DNA of 64,000 nt, taken from NCBI RefSeq assembly GCF_000017565.1, contig NC_009719.1:248001-312000 (forward strand). Reading direction: 5' to 3'. The DNA is from Parvibaculum lavamentivorans DS-1. Lineage in GTDB: Bacteria > Pseudomonadota > Alphaproteobacteria > Parvibaculales > Parvibaculaceae. A model generated the notes under the pieces. The model had not been told where the DNA came from, searched no databases, and saw only the letters and a list, made by a program, of their open reading frames with translations. Numbering within the stretch: position 1 is the first letter of the stretch; every line of letters starts with the position of its first letter. This document shows positions 26,841 to 35,786 of this stretch, in pieces. A program made the position numbers and the translations under genes.

Positions 26841-27527
26841 ATGGGATTGGGTTATCGCGCCGGCAGGAGCCGCGCCGAACCGTCGCTGTCTGCAAGGGGA
26901 CATGCTGTTGCCGCGCAGCCGGCTGCGTCCGGATTGACGATCTCCCGGAGGCTGGCCGACTGGCTGGCCGGCATGATCGTCGTGGCGGTCCTTGTGCAGC
27001 TCGCGATCTGTTTCGGAGACATTTCCTACTACGACGAAAATGGCCAAATCGAGTTGGGGCAGTGCGCGCTCCTGCTTTTGGCGGTCGGCCTGTTTTTCTG
27101 GGCGGCGGTGAAGGCCGCCGACCGGCTGACCGCTGTGAGGCTGTTTGCCTTGTCGATCTTCGCGCTGACTTTTCTGTTCCGTGAAGCGGAAATTGAAATG
27201 GAAGGAACGCGGTTTGCGTCGTATCTGGCGATCGCCGAAACGTACCGCCTGAAGTATGTTTTTCTCGGCCTGTTGTGGCTGTCTGTTTTCGCGGCCTCCC
27301 TCAAAAACCTCCGTGAGAGCATCGTGTCGGGATGGCGCTGGCTGATGACCGCGCCCGGAAAGGCGCTGTTGGCCGGTATCGCCTTTTACCTGGTGGGCGA
27401 CCTCTCGGAAAAGAACATTGTCGTCGCCGCCCATGATCTTGGCGTGATGATCGAGGAGAACGTCGAATCGCTCGGTACCCTGGCGATCTTCCTGTCTTCC
27501 TTCTTAACCTCGCGCCGCCTGAGCTGA
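26841..27527 (+). CDS. Uncharacterised multi-pass membrane protein (putative Pho regulon member)
   Basis: I do not recognise the family. The 228-residue protein has a polar N terminus (about 1-35) and five or six hydrophobic segments: 40-58 (LADWLAGMIVVAVLVQLAI), 73-90, 98-115, 130-150, about 172-190, and a weak one at the C terminus. Charged motifs lie between them (FREAEIEMEGTRF, and DLSEKNIVVAAHDLGVMIEE). ATG 26841 has GAAGG about nine bases upstream. The Pho box directly upstream suggests induction in phosphate limitation. It converges on nudC with a nine-base gap. Confidence 0.7.
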   Translation: MGLGYRAGRSRAEPSLSARGHAVAAQPAASGLTISRRLADWLAGMIVVAVLVQLAICFGDISYYDENGQIELGQCALLLLAVGLFFWAAVKAADRLTAVRLFALSIFALTFLFREAEIEMEGTRFASYLAIAETYRLKYVFLGLLWLSVFAASLKNLRESIVSGWRWLMTAPGKALLAGIAFYLVGDLSEKNIVVAAHDLGVMIEENVESLGTLAIFLSSFLTSRRLS

Positions 27528-27536
27528 CACCTGCGG

Positions 27537-28496
27537 CTATTTTCCTTCGGCAAACGCCTTGATGAGCTGATGCGCGATGGCGAAGGGCGGGGGGAACCAC
27601 GCCGTGCCGTCGCCCTTGCCGGCGAGGATCGCCTGCGCTTCGGCCCGTGTGAACCAGCGTCCTTCCGAAAGCTCGATGCCGTCGATGGTGAAATCTTCCG
27701 AATCGGCAATGGCGTGGCAGCCGATCATCAGGGATGAGGGATAAGGCCAGGGCTGGGTCGAGTGATAGGTGACGGCGCCGACGCTGAGACCCGCTTCCTC
27801 GTGAAGCTCGCGCGCGACGGCTTCCTCGATCGATTCGCCCGGCTCGACAAATCCGGCCAGCGCCGAATGCATCCCCTTCGGCCAGATCTTCTGGCGCCCG
27901 AGAAAGCATTTGTCTTCAAAGGTCGCGAGCATGATGACCACGGGATCGGTGCGCGGAAAATGTTCGGCCTTGCAGGACGGGCATTGCCGCTTGTAACCGG
28001 CTTCCGCCATTTCGCTTTTCGTGCCGCAGACCGAGCAGAAGCCGTGGCGGCTGTGCCAGTCGATCATCGACTTCGCCTGCGCCATGATCGCGAGCTCTGT
28101 CGGCGTGATCTCGCCGGCCATGGCGAGGCCGCGCAAATCCTCAAACGAGCCGAGGCCTTTCAGCGCCGGGTGATTCTCCGCATCCTTGAGCGCGCTCACA
28201 TCCGCCGCGAAAAGCGCCTTGCCGCGCTTGTTGATGCCGAGAAAGACCACGATGCCCTCGCCCGCAAGCTGCGGCATCAGGGAACCCGGCAGCCAGCCGA
28301 TATCCTTGCCTTGCGATGGAGCGGCCTCCGGCAGAACGAAAGGCTCCCAATCGCGCTTCGGCTGACGCCGGAACGGCACGAAAAGGCTTGTCGGCGCCGC
28401 GAGCTGCTCCGAGAGCCATGCCTGGTCGGTACGGCGGTAGCTGGCGCGATCGAGAGGATTGTTGGCGAAAATATTGGGATTTTCGGGCAGGGGCAT
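27537..28496 (-). CDS. nudC: NADH pyrophosphatase / NAD-cap hydrolase (Nudix)
   Basis: This 319-residue protein follows the NudC plan: an N-terminal NUDIX-like domain (about 20-140), a four-cysteine zinc ribbon (CSVCG near 154 and CPSC near 172), and the Nudix box GFVEPGESIEEAVARELHEE (about 216-235) followed by the NADH-specific QPWPYPSSLM (about 249-258). It hydrolyses NADH to NMNH and AMP and can decap NAD-RNA. It is divergent from the SRP RNA and dnaX. Confidence 0.95.
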   Translation of the reverse strand: MPLPENPNIFANNPLDRASYRRTDQAWLSEQLAAPTSLFVPFRRQPKRDWEPFVLPEAAPSQGKDIGWLPGSLMPQLAGEGIVVFLGINKRGKALFAADVSALKDAENHPALKGLGSFEDLRGLAMAGEITPTELAIMAQAKSMIDWHSRHGFCSVCGTKSEMAEAGYKRQCPSCKAEHFPRTDPVVIMLATFEDKCFLGRQKIWPKGMHSALAGFVEPGESIEEAVARELHEEAGLSVGAVTYHSTQPWPYPSSLMIGCHAIADSEDFTIDGIELSEGRWFTRAEAQAILAGKGDGTAWFPPPFAIAHQLIKAFAEGK

Positions 28497-28640
28497 CGGT
28501 GTATCCGGCTTATGTTATTGAATATCGGGGTGGCGCAGACTGGCACAGCGCGGGAGCCTGCTCAATCTCCGTCGGAAGAGCCCCCGAATCGGCCTCCCAA
28601 GCCTTGCATCGCGCGCCCTTTCCCCTGATATAGTCCTCCT

Positions 28641-28740
28641 CGGGAGGCTGGCGGCGGACGAGTCCCTCGCCAACCCGGTCAGATCCGGAAGGAAGCAGCC
28701 GTAACGAGTTTCGCTCGGGTCGTTGTCCGGTCTCCCACCC
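28641..28740 (+). ncRNA. ffs: Small signal recognition particle RNA (4.5S)
   Basis: The core GGTCAGATCCGGAAGGAAGC-AGCC is the nearly invariant SRP RNA apical domain that binds Ffh. Flanking sequences pair into a long stem: GGGAGGCTGG near 28642 with CCGGTCTCCC near 28728, and inner strands such as GGACGAG with the returning GTCGTTG. A length of about 100 nt fits the bacterial small type. Its place directly upstream of dnaX is conserved in alphaproteobacteria. Ends are approximate by a few bases. Confidence 0.93.
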
Positions 28741-28778
28741 TTTCCCGCCTGCAAGCCATGAAGGAGCGCGCGATTTCC

Positions 28779-30650
28779 ATGAATGACAGCGTGGAAAATC
28801 TCGCCGCCGAAGAGGACGTGCCCCACCGGCCCGACCCTGCGACGGAGCCGGGTTTCAATCTCGGCGACGTACCGCCTGCGCCTGCCCGCGCGGCATCCTC
28901 CGGCTATCAGGTTCTCGCCCGCAAATACCGGCCGACCGTCTTCGAGGACCTTGTCGGTCAGGAAGCCATGGTACGCACGCTTTCGAACGCGTTCGAAACG
29001 GACCGCGTTGCCCATGCCTTCATGCTGACGGGCGTGCGCGGCGTCGGCAAGACGACGACGGCCCGCATCCTTGCCCGCGCGTTGAATTACGAAAAGCCCG
29101 GCGCCACGAAGGGCGACGGCAGCGGCCCCACCATCCATATGGACGGGCTGGGCGTGCATTGCGAAGCGATCATGGAATCGCGCCATGTCGACGTGATGGA
29201 AATGGACGCCGCCTCGCGCACCGGCATCGACGATATTCGCGAGATCATCGACAGCGTGCGCTACCTGCCGGTCTCGGCGCGCTACAAGGTCTACATCATC
29301 GACGAAGTGCACATGCTCTCGAAGCAGGCCTTTAACGGCCTGCTGAAGACGCTTGAAGAGCCGCCCGCGCATGTGAAGTTCATTTTCGCGACCACGGAAA
29401 TCCGCAAAGTGCCGGTAACGGTTCTTTCGCGCTGCCAGCGCTTCGATCTGCGCCGCCTGTCGGTCGAGGAACTGACGGGACTGCTCGGCAGCGTCGCGAC
29501 GAAAGAACATGTCGAGGCGGAAGATGCGGCGTTGCGGCTGGTCGCGCGCGCGGCTGACGGCTCGGCACGCGATGCCCTGTCGCTTCTCGACCGCGCCATC
29601 TCGCATGGCGAGAACGGTGTTCTCGAAAGCGATGTTCGCGACATGCTCGGCCTTGCCGACCGTGCGCGGGTGTTCGATCTCTTCGACCTTCTGATGAAAG
29701 GCGATATCGGCGGCGCGCTGACGGAACTTCGCGCGCAATACGATGTCGGCGCCGACCCCGTGGTCGTTCTCTCCGACCTCGCCGAACTCACGCATTGGCT
29801 GACGCGGCTGAAACTCGTCGAGGGCGCGAGCGACGATGTCGCCATGTCCGAAACCGAGCGCACGCGCGGCCGCGACATGGCGGAGCGGCTTCCCATCCGC
29901 GTTCTCTCGCGCGTCTGGCAGATGCTTTTGAAGGGGCTGACGGAAGTGCAGGGCGCCGCGCGGCCCATCGCGGCGGCGGAAATGGTGCTGGTGCGCCTCG
30001 CCTATGTGGCGGATGGCCCGGGGCCCGAAGAACTTGTCGAACAATTGAAGAGCGGCGGTTCGGCGACGGCGCGCTCGTCCGGCCCGGCATCGGGCGCCTC
30101 TTCCGAAGGACCGCGCGCGCAATTGCGCTCGGTCTCGACGCTGCGTACGGATTTCCAGCCGGCGGAGGCGACACCCGCCGTCGCGGCGACATCGCCTGCA
30201 GCAGTCGTCCGGACGTTCGAGGATGTCGTGGCGCTGGTTTCGAAGCAGCGCGACATTCGCCTGAAGCATGCGCTGGAGGCGGGCGTGCGGCTTGTGAGCT
30301 TCGAGCCGGGCCGCATCGAGATCAGCCTCCTTGAAGGAACGCAGAGCACGATTGTCAGCGAGCTTTCCGATACGCTTTCGAAAGCGACGGGAACCAGATG
30401 GTTCGTCTCGGTGGCGCGCGGGCCGGCGCCTGCGACACCGACGCTGCGCGAGCAGGCCCAGACGCGCGAGGAAGCGGCCAGGGAAACCGCGCGCGCCGAC
30501 CCGCTGGTGAAAGCCGCGCTCGCCGCATTTCCCGGCGCGGAGATTGTCAATGTGCGCGAGGCGGGACTTTTGCTGCCCGAAGGCGAAGGCCTTCTGCCGC
30601 CCGATCCCGACGCCCTTGCAGCCCTTGAAAATATGGAGCCCGACGAGTGA
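28779..30650 (+). CDS. dnaX: DNA polymerase III subunit tau/gamma
   Basis: This about 623-residue clamp-loader ATPase has Walker A GVRGVGKTTTARILARALN near residue 86, Walker B IIDEVHML, sensor 1 FIFATTEIRKVP and SRC arginine finger motif VLSRCQRF, then domains III-V and a C-terminal tau region. The zinc module of E. coli DnaX is replaced: between Walker A and B only one cysteine remains (GLGVHCEAIM), as in other alphaproteobacteria. ATG 28779 has AAGGAG upstream; ATG 28758 would add seven residues. No slippery frameshift heptamer was noticed. The stop overlaps the ybaB GTG. Confidence 0.95.
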   Translation: MNDSVENLAAEEDVPHRPDPATEPGFNLGDVPPAPARAASSGYQVLARKYRPTVFEDLVGQEAMVRTLSNAFETDRVAHAFMLTGVRGVGKTTTARILARALNYEKPGATKGDGSGPTIHMDGLGVHCEAIMESRHVDVMEMDAASRTGIDDIREIIDSVRYLPVSARYKVYIIDEVHMLSKQAFNGLLKTLEEPPAHVKFIFATTEIRKVPVTVLSRCQRFDLRRLSVEELTGLLGSVATKEHVEAEDAALRLVARAADGSARDALSLLDRAISHGENGVLESDVRDMLGLADRARVFDLFDLLMKGDIGGALTELRAQYDVGADPVVVLSDLAELTHWLTRLKLVEGASDDVAMSETERTRGRDMAERLPIRVLSRVWQMLLKGLTEVQGAARPIAAAEMVLVRLAYVADGPGPEELVEQLKSGGSATARSSGPASGASSEGPRAQLRSVSTLRTDFQPAEATPAVAATSPAAVVRTFEDVVALVSKQRDIRLKHALEAGVRLVSFEPGRIEISLLEGTQSTIVSELSDTLSKATGTRWFVSVARGPAPATPTLREQAQTREEAARETARADPLVKAALAAFPGAEIVNVREAGLLLPEGEGLLPPDPDALAALENMEPDE

Positions 30651-30964
30651 AGAACATGTTCGACATCATGAAGCAGGCGCAGCAATTGCAGTCGCGCATG
30701 CAGGACATGCAGGCGGAATTGAGCGCGGCGGAAGTCGAAGGCCGGGCGGGCGGCGGGCTTGTCTCTATCGTCATGTCGGGCAAGGGCGAGATCAAGAAGG
30801 TCTCCATCGACCCGTCGCTGATGAAAGCGGAAGAGCACGAAATTCTCGAAGATCTGATCGTTGCCGCCGCCGCCGACGCCAAGGCGAAAGCAGAAGCGAT
30901 GGCCGCCGAAAAGATGAAGTCCGTAACCGGCGGGCTGCCTCTGCCGCCGGGCCTCGGGCTCTGA
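30647..30964 (+). CDS. ybaB: YbaB/EbfC nucleoid-associated protein
   Basis: This 105-residue DNA-binding dimer has a long N-terminal helix (MKQAQQLQSRMQDMQAELSA), the strand pair VSIVMSGKGEIKKVSIDPSL and a C-terminal helix plus flexible tail ending in PPGLGL. It is usually encoded between dnaX and recR and is linked to recombination and nucleoid structure. GTG 30647 overlaps the dnaX stop; ATG 30656 is the alternative. Here recR no longer follows directly, because a foreign-looking gene intervenes. Confidence 0.93.
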   Translation: MKNMFDIMKQAQQLQSRMQDMQAELSAAEVEGRAGGGLVSIVMSGKGEIKKVSIDPSLMKAEEHEILEDLIVAAAADAKAKAEAMAAEKMKSVTGGLPLPPGLGL

Positions 30965-30969
30965 GGAGC

Positions 30970-31917
30970 ATGGCGAGTAACGATCTCTTCGACTTCATGC
31001 GACAGGAGACAAACTCTCTTGCGCAAGAGTATCACCGAATACGTGCGCGCACTGTTGAAGACCCAGGCACGGCTGGTGACCAAGGCGAAGAGAACTGGAG
31101 AGAAATACTCGACAAATGGCTTTCTCCCACTCATCAAGTCGTTACAAGGGGCCGGATTCTCGGACCAGATGGATCGGCCAGCCCGCAAGTGGATGTGCTA
31201 GTTCTGAGCCCCAATTATCCGAAAGCTCTGATCGGCAAGAAATTATATCTTGCTGGAGGTGTAGTAGCTGCGTTCGAGTGCAAGAACACTTTGAAAGCAA
31301 CCCACATCGCTGAGGCAATGGAAACTTCAGTTAAGATAAGATCGCTTTTGTCGGCGAGATATGGTTCCCCCTATAAAGAAATATTCAGTCCTATTGTTTT
31401 TGGCGTCTTGGCGCACTCACACTCTTGGTCGAAAAAAACCGTCGAAGAAACTGTTTCACAAAGGCTTTTTGATGATGATGTGAAATTCGTCACTCATCCT
31501 CGTGGGACGCTTGACGTGATTTGTGTAGCTGACACAGCCACGTGGGCATGCCTGAAAGTACCGTTGATCGGGCCGGGGCAGCTTAGGCCTTATGACGAAA
31601 ACAGTAAGAAACTCTACGGAGAAGAAGGCTCTGTTGTCACAACCTATTCGAAATTCGTTGTCGACGACGGTACACGCAGCGAAGTTTTCACCCCGATTGG
31701 CGCGCTGTTGCAGGTGCTGTATCGTCGAATGGCGTGGGAAGATATCAGCATGAGGCCGCTTGCTGATTACTTCCAAGATGTAAACAAGAAAGCCGCAAGT
31801 GGTGGCTCAAGCCGATTGTGGCCGCCGTATATATATTCTCAAAACGTTAGAGACAAACTTCGAGATGGAGGACTGACCTCAGAAGAGTGGAGTGAGTGGT
31901 CAAACATATTTCGATGA
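30970..31917 (+). CDS. PD-(D/E)XK nuclease-like protein (DUF6602-type), inserted between ybaB and recR
   Basis: This 315-residue protein has a nuclease-like core: GEENWREIL with Glu40/41, then SPQVDVLVLS with Asp75, and AAFECKNTLK with Glu103-x-Lys105. That spacing matches the PD-(D/E)XK fold found in restriction and defence enzymes; the match to DUF6602 proteins is from memory. The C-terminal half (about 120-300) is not recognised. Base composition differs from its neighbours: 31201-31260 counts 27/60 GC against 37/60 in recR at 32161-32220, and AT-ending codons are frequent. It starts six bases after ybaB with GAGGAG very close to ATG. It looks like transferred cargo; a defence role is inferred. 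Confidence 0.75.
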   Translation: MASNDLFDFMRQETNSLAQEYHRIRARTVEDPGTAGDQGEENWREILDKWLSPTHQVVTRGRILGPDGSASPQVDVLVLSPNYPKALIGKKLYLAGGVVAAFECKNTLKATHIAEAMETSVKIRSLLSARYGSPYKEIFSPIVFGVLAHSHSWSKKTVEETVSQRLFDDDVKFVTHPRGTLDVICVADTATWACLKVPLIGPGQLRPYDENSKKLYGEEGSVVTTYSKFVVDDGTRSEVFTPIGALLQVLYRRMAWEDISMRPLADYFQDVNKKAASGGSSRLWPPYIYSQNVRDKLRDGGLTSEEWSEWSNIFR

Positions 31918-31952
31918 TTTTTATTTTTCTCTGGGGTAGTTAGGAAAGTTTG

Positions 31953-32552
31953 ATGGCCGTCACCGGTCCGGAGATCGAGCGCCTGATCGCGCTGCTGTCC
32001 AAGCTGCCCGGCCTCGGACCCCGCTCCGCGCGCCGCGCGGTGCTGCAGCTCATCAAAAAGAAAGAAACGCTGCTCGGGCCGCTGGCGGCCGCCATGACCG
32101 ATGCCATGGCCAAGGCGCGGATTTGCTCGGCCTGCGGCAATGTCGATACGCAGGACCCCTGTGCCATCTGCGCGGATGAGCTGCGCGACCCGCATATTCT
32201 CTGCATCGTCGAGGAAGTGGGCGACCTCTGGGCGCTGGAGCGCGCGGGGGCGCACAAGGGCCGATATCATGTGCTGGGCGGCGTGCTCTCCGCGCTTGAT
32301 GGCGTCGGGCCGGACGATCTCAATATCGGCAGGCTGGTCGAGCGGCTGACGGGTGGCGAGGTGCGCGAAGTCGTTCTCGCCATGAATGCGACGGTCGACG
32401 GCCAGACGACGGCGCATTACATCACCGACCGGATTTCCGGCCTCGGCATCTCCGTCTCGCGGCTGGCACATGGCGTGCCTGTGGGCGGCGAGCTCGATTA
32501 TCTCGATGACGGGACGCTGGCCGCCGCGATGAAATCGCGACGGCCTTTCTGA
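31953..32552 (+). CDS. recR: Recombination protein RecR
   Basis: This 199-residue protein loads RecA in the RecFOR pathway. It has an N-terminal helix-hairpin-helix ([20 protein letters not shown]), a four-cysteine zinc site ([16 protein letters not shown], about 57-72) and a Toprim domain ([18 protein letters not shown], then [15 protein letters not shown]). ATG 31953 has AGGAAAG six to seven bases upstream. The gap to the inserted nuclease-like gene is short and T-rich. Without that gene it would sit next to ybaB as usual. Confidence 0.96.
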   Translation: MAVTGPEIERLIALLSKLPGLGPRSARRAVLQLIKKKETLLGPLAAAMTDAMAKARICSACGNVDTQDPCAICADELRDPHILCIVEEVGDLWALERAGAHKGRYHVLGGVLSALDGVGPDDLNIGRLVERLTGGEVREVVLAMNATVDGQTTAHYITDRISGLGISVSRLAHGVPVGGELDYLDDGTLAAAMKSRRPF

Positions 32553-32558
32553 CGGTTC

Positions 32559-33899
32559 CTAGCTCTTCGACCAGTAATTGCGCGTCATGGCGAAGACGGC
32601 CGGCGCGAGGATGAAGAGGGCGATGAGGTTTGGCAGCGCCATCATCGCATTGAGCGCGTCCGCCATGTTCCAGACGAGATCGAGGCTCGTCACGGCGCCG
32701 AAGGGAATGGCGAGCACCCAGACGATGCGGTAGGGCCAGATCGCCTTGACGCCGAAAAGGAACTCCACCGCCCGCTCGCCGTAATAGCTCCAGCCGAGCA
32801 GTGTCGTGAAGGCGAAGAGCGCGAGCGATGCCGCGACGATGGCCGCACCCCAGGGAAGCACCGAGCCGAAGGCGGCACTTGTCAGCGCCGCGCCGTTGAG
32901 GCCCTCGCTCCAGAGGCCCGAGGTGATGATGACAAGACCCGTCAGCGTGCAGACGACCAGCGTGTCGATGAAGACGCCGACCATGCCGACAAGGCCCTGC
33001 TGGATCGGATCATCCGTCTTTGCCGCCGCATGGGCGATGGCGGCGCTGCCGAGGCCTGCCTCGTTCGAGAAGATGCCGCGGGCAAAACCCCAGCGGATGG
33101 CGAGCATGATGCTGGCGCCGATGGCGCCGCCCTCCACGGCGGTCGGCGTGAAGGCATATTGGAAGACGAGCGCGAAGGCCGCCGGAATGCTTGCATAGTT
33201 GATGGCGAGGATGACGAGGGCCGTGCCTACATAAAGAACGATCATCGTCGGCACGAGCGCGCTTGCTACTTCGGCGATACGGCGGATGCCGCCGACCAGC
33301 ACAAGGCCGACCAGCACCATCATCACAAGACCGGAAACGAGCACGGGGACGCCGAAGCTTTCGTCCAGTGCATGCGCGACCGAATTCGCCTGCACGCCAT
33401 TGCCGATGCCGAAACCGGCAAGCGCGGTGAAAACGGCGAAGGCCGGTGCGAGAATGAGCGCGAGCGTCGGGAACTTCGCACCGACGCCGTTCTTGATGTA
33501 ATACATCGGTCCGCCGACATGGTTGCCGAGTTCGTCTACTTCGCGATAAGCGACGGCGAGTACGGCCTCGGTATATTTGGTCGCCATGCCGACAAGGGCG
33601 ATCACCCACATGTAGAACAAGGCGCCGGGGCCGCCGAAATAGATCGCGGTGGCGACGCCGGCGATGTTGCCTGTGCCGACCGTGGCCGCGAGCGCCGTCA
33701 TCAGGGCCTGGAAGGGCGAGATGTCGCCGGCACCCCTGGAGGGACGGACCGAGAGGGCGAGGGCTTCCGGCAGCTTGCGCCAGGGAACGAAACGGAGCCC
33801 GATGGTGAGGAAAACGCCTGTCGCGGCCAATGCAATCAGCATCGGCCAGCCCCACAGATACCCGTTCAGCGTATTGATGAAATCGTTCACCGCCTGCAT
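32559..33899 (-). CDS. AGCS-family sodium:alanine/glycine symporter
   Basis: This 446-residue inner-membrane symporter has about eleven hydrophobic helices. Family motifs include ALMTALAATVGTGNIAGVAT (about 71-90), GPGALFYMWVIALVGMATKY and GFARGIFSNEAGLGSAAIAH (about 280-300). It should import alanine or glycine with sodium. ATG 33899 follows AGGGGACGGGG; an upstream in-frame start at 33941 would add 14 polar residues. It converges with recR. Confidence 0.93.
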   Translation of the reverse strand: MQAVNDFINTLNGYLWGWPMLIALAATGVFLTIGLRFVPWRKLPEALALSVRPSRGAGDISPFQALMTALAATVGTGNIAGVATAIYFGGPGALFYMWVIALVGMATKYTEAVLAVAYREVDELGNHVGGPMYYIKNGVGAKFPTLALILAPAFAVFTALAGFGIGNGVQANSVAHALDESFGVPVLVSGLVMMVLVGLVLVGGIRRIAEVASALVPTMIVLYVGTALVILAINYASIPAAFALVFQYAFTPTAVEGGAIGASIMLAIRWGFARGIFSNEAGLGSAAIAHAAAKTDDPIQQGLVGMVGVFIDTLVVCTLTGLVIITSGLWSEGLNGAALTSAAFGSVLPWGAAIVAASLALFAFTTLLGWSYYGERAVEFLFGVKAIWPYRIVWVLAIPFGAVTSLDLVWNMADALNAMMALPNLIALFILAPAVFAMTRNYWSKS

Positions 33900-34023
33900 C
33901 GCCCCGTCCCCTGTCTTGAGCCGCCCCCCGGGGCGTGACATGGAGCGAGCCTAGCAAAGAAAAGGCAGCACGCACCTCAAAAAATCGGCACGGACTTTGA
34001 CGGATCAATCCGCTTCGGCACGA

Positions 34024-35124
34024 TCAGTTCGTCAGCAGGTCTGTCGTCATCTTCGGGGGGAGGGGCACGGAGGTCTCTTCTTCACCCAGTTCGACTTCCT
34101 GGATTTTTTCCCCGCGCCGGGTAATCGAGTCGGTCGATTTCCTGATCTCGCCGATGTCCTTCTCGGCCTGCTCGAAATGCCGCTGCAGATTGCCGACACG
34201 GCCGTCGAGTCTCGTGACGTCCTGCATCAGCAGTCCGACATATTTCTGGATGACGCCCGCCTGCTTGCGCATCTCCACATCCTTCAGCACCGCCCGCACC
34301 GTGTTGAGCGTCGCCATCAGCGTCGTCGGAGAGACGATCCAGACACGCGCCTGATAGGAGCGGTTCACGACATCGCCGAAATTCGCGTGCAACTCGGCAT
34401 AGACGGCTTCCGACGGCAGGAACATCAACGCCGACTCCGCCGTCTCGCCGGGCACGATGTATTTTTCGGCGATGGCATTCACATGCTTTGTGAGGTCGCT
34501 GCGGAACTGGCGCTGCGCGATGGTGCGTTCGGCATCGTCCTTCGCATTGCGCAGCATGTGATAGGCATCGAGCGGAAATTTCGCGTCGATGGCGATGGAG
34601 CCGGGCGGGTTCGGCAGGTGGATGACGCAGTCGGCCCGCGTGCCGTTGGAAAGCGTGGTCTGGAATCCATAGGCCGATGGCGGCAGCGCGTTGCAGACGA
34701 TGTCGTTCAACTGCACCTCGCCGAAGGCACCGCGCGCCTGCCTGTTCGCGAGGATGTCCTGAAGGCCGACCACCTGCGTCGAAAGATCGGTGATGTTCTT
34801 CTGTGCCTCGTCGATCACGCTCAGCCGCGTCGTCAGCGTGCCCAGCGTCTCCGCCGTCTTCTGCGCGGTCGCCTCGAGGCTTTGGCCCATGCGGAGGCTC
34901 ACCTGCTCCAGCCGGTCGTTCAGCGTCGTGGTGAGTTCGACCCGTGTTTGCGCCTGCGTCTCGGCCATGGCCGCAATCCGGCCCATGAGTTCCGTCTGCT
35001 GCCGGGCAAGCGCCGTGACGGCATCTTCCGCGCCGTTCCGCCGGCTCTTGAGAAAGAGGCCCAGGGCGGCGCCAAGGCCGGCCGCGAGCAGCGCGACGAG
35101 GGCAATTATCAGGCTTTCACTCAT
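34024..35124 (-). CDS. rmuC: RmuC-family DNA recombination protein
   Basis: This 366-residue protein has one N-terminal membrane segment (residues 4-26), a coiled-coil region (about 35-125, rich in Gln/Thr/Leu) and the RmuC domain (about 130-330) with RGAFGEVQLNDIV, SIAIDAKFPLDAYHM and FLPSEAVYAEL. RmuC is predicted to be a nuclease of the PD-(D/E)XK type and limits DNA inversions; IDAKFP fits its active-site strand. It is divergent from def. Confidence 0.93.
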   Translation of the reverse strand: MSESLIIALVALLAAGLGAALGLFLKSRRNGAEDAVTALARQQTELMGRIAAMAETQAQTRVELTTTLNDRLEQVSLRMGQSLEATAQKTAETLGTLTTRLSVIDEAQKNITDLSTQVVGLQDILANRQARGAFGEVQLNDIVCNALPPSAYGFQTTLSNGTRADCVIHLPNPPGSIAIDAKFPLDAYHMLRNAKDDAERTIAQRQFRSDLTKHVNAIAEKYIVPGETAESALMFLPSEAVYAELHANFGDVVNRSYQARVWIVSPTTLMATLNTVRAVLKDVEMRKQAGVIQKYVGLLMQDVTRLDGRVGNLQRHFEQAEKDIGEIRKSTDSITRRGEKIQEVELGEEETSVPLPPKMTTDLLTN

Positions 35125-35264
35125 GCTTTAGTCTCCTGTGGGGCCGACTATAGCCGATTCCCCCGCATTGACCGGCCTCCCGAAAATCACCCGATTCCGG
35201 AACAATTTCTGCCCGAAGCCGGTCACGGCTTGACCGTCTCCGGCGCGGGGCTTATCTCCACAGC

Positions 35265-35786
35265 ATGGCCATACGCGAAATCATCACCGCGCCGGACCCC
35301 CGGCTGAAAGAGGTCTCCAAACCCGTCGAGCGGGTGGACGCGGATCTGCGCGCGCTCATGGACGACATGCTGGAGACCATGTATGCGGCGCCGGGCATCG
35401 GTCTCGCCGCCATCCAGATCGGGGTGCCCAAACAGGTCATCGTCATGGACCTTGCCCGCGAAGGCGAGGAGCCGCAGCCGCGCTATTTCATCAACCCGGA
35501 AATCCTCTGGACCTCGGAAGACGTGGCCGTCTACGAGGAGGGCTGCCTGTCGGTGCCGGAATTCTATGAGGATGTCGAGCGGCCGGCGCGCTGCCGCGTG
35601 CGCTATCTCGACTATCAGGGCGAAATCCGCGAGGAGGAGTGCGACGACCTGCTCGCGACCTGCCTACAGCACGAGATGGACCATCTGAAGGGCATTCTCT
35701 TCATCGATCACCTCTCGCGCACCAAGCGCTCCATGCTGCTGAAGAAGCTGATGAAGCAGAAGAAGCTTCAGAAGGAACCGGCTTGA
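35265..35786 (+). CDS. def: Peptide deformylase
   Basis: This 173-residue metalloenzyme removes the formyl group from new proteins. All three motifs are present: [10 protein letters not shown] (about 45-54), [10 protein letters not shown] (about 90-99, metal Cys) and QHEMDHLKG (about 135-143, two metal His and catalytic Glu). The start ATG 35265 is typical ([20 protein letters not shown]). Its stop overlaps the TTG start of fmt by four bases, giving the def-fmt coupling common in bacteria. Confidence 0.97.
   Translation: MAIREIITAPDPRLKEVSKPVERVDADLRALMDDMLETMYAAPGIGLAAIQIGVPKQVIVMDLAREGEEPQPRYFINPEILWTSEDVAVYEEGCLSVPEFYEDVERPARCRVRYLDYQGEIREEECDDLLATCLQHEMDHLKGILFIDHLSRTKRSMLLKKLMKQKKLQKEPA

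Noticed and set aside
28779-30650. Programmed frameshift producing a gamma form of DnaX
   Set aside because: I found no A-AAA-AAG type slippery heptamer followed by a hairpin; the single long product is sufficient.
30950-31965. Target-site duplication around the ybaB-recR insertion (CTCTGAGGAG near 30960 and CTCTGGGGTAG near 31929)
   Set aside because: The similarity is short and imperfect, so I do not claim an integration signature.
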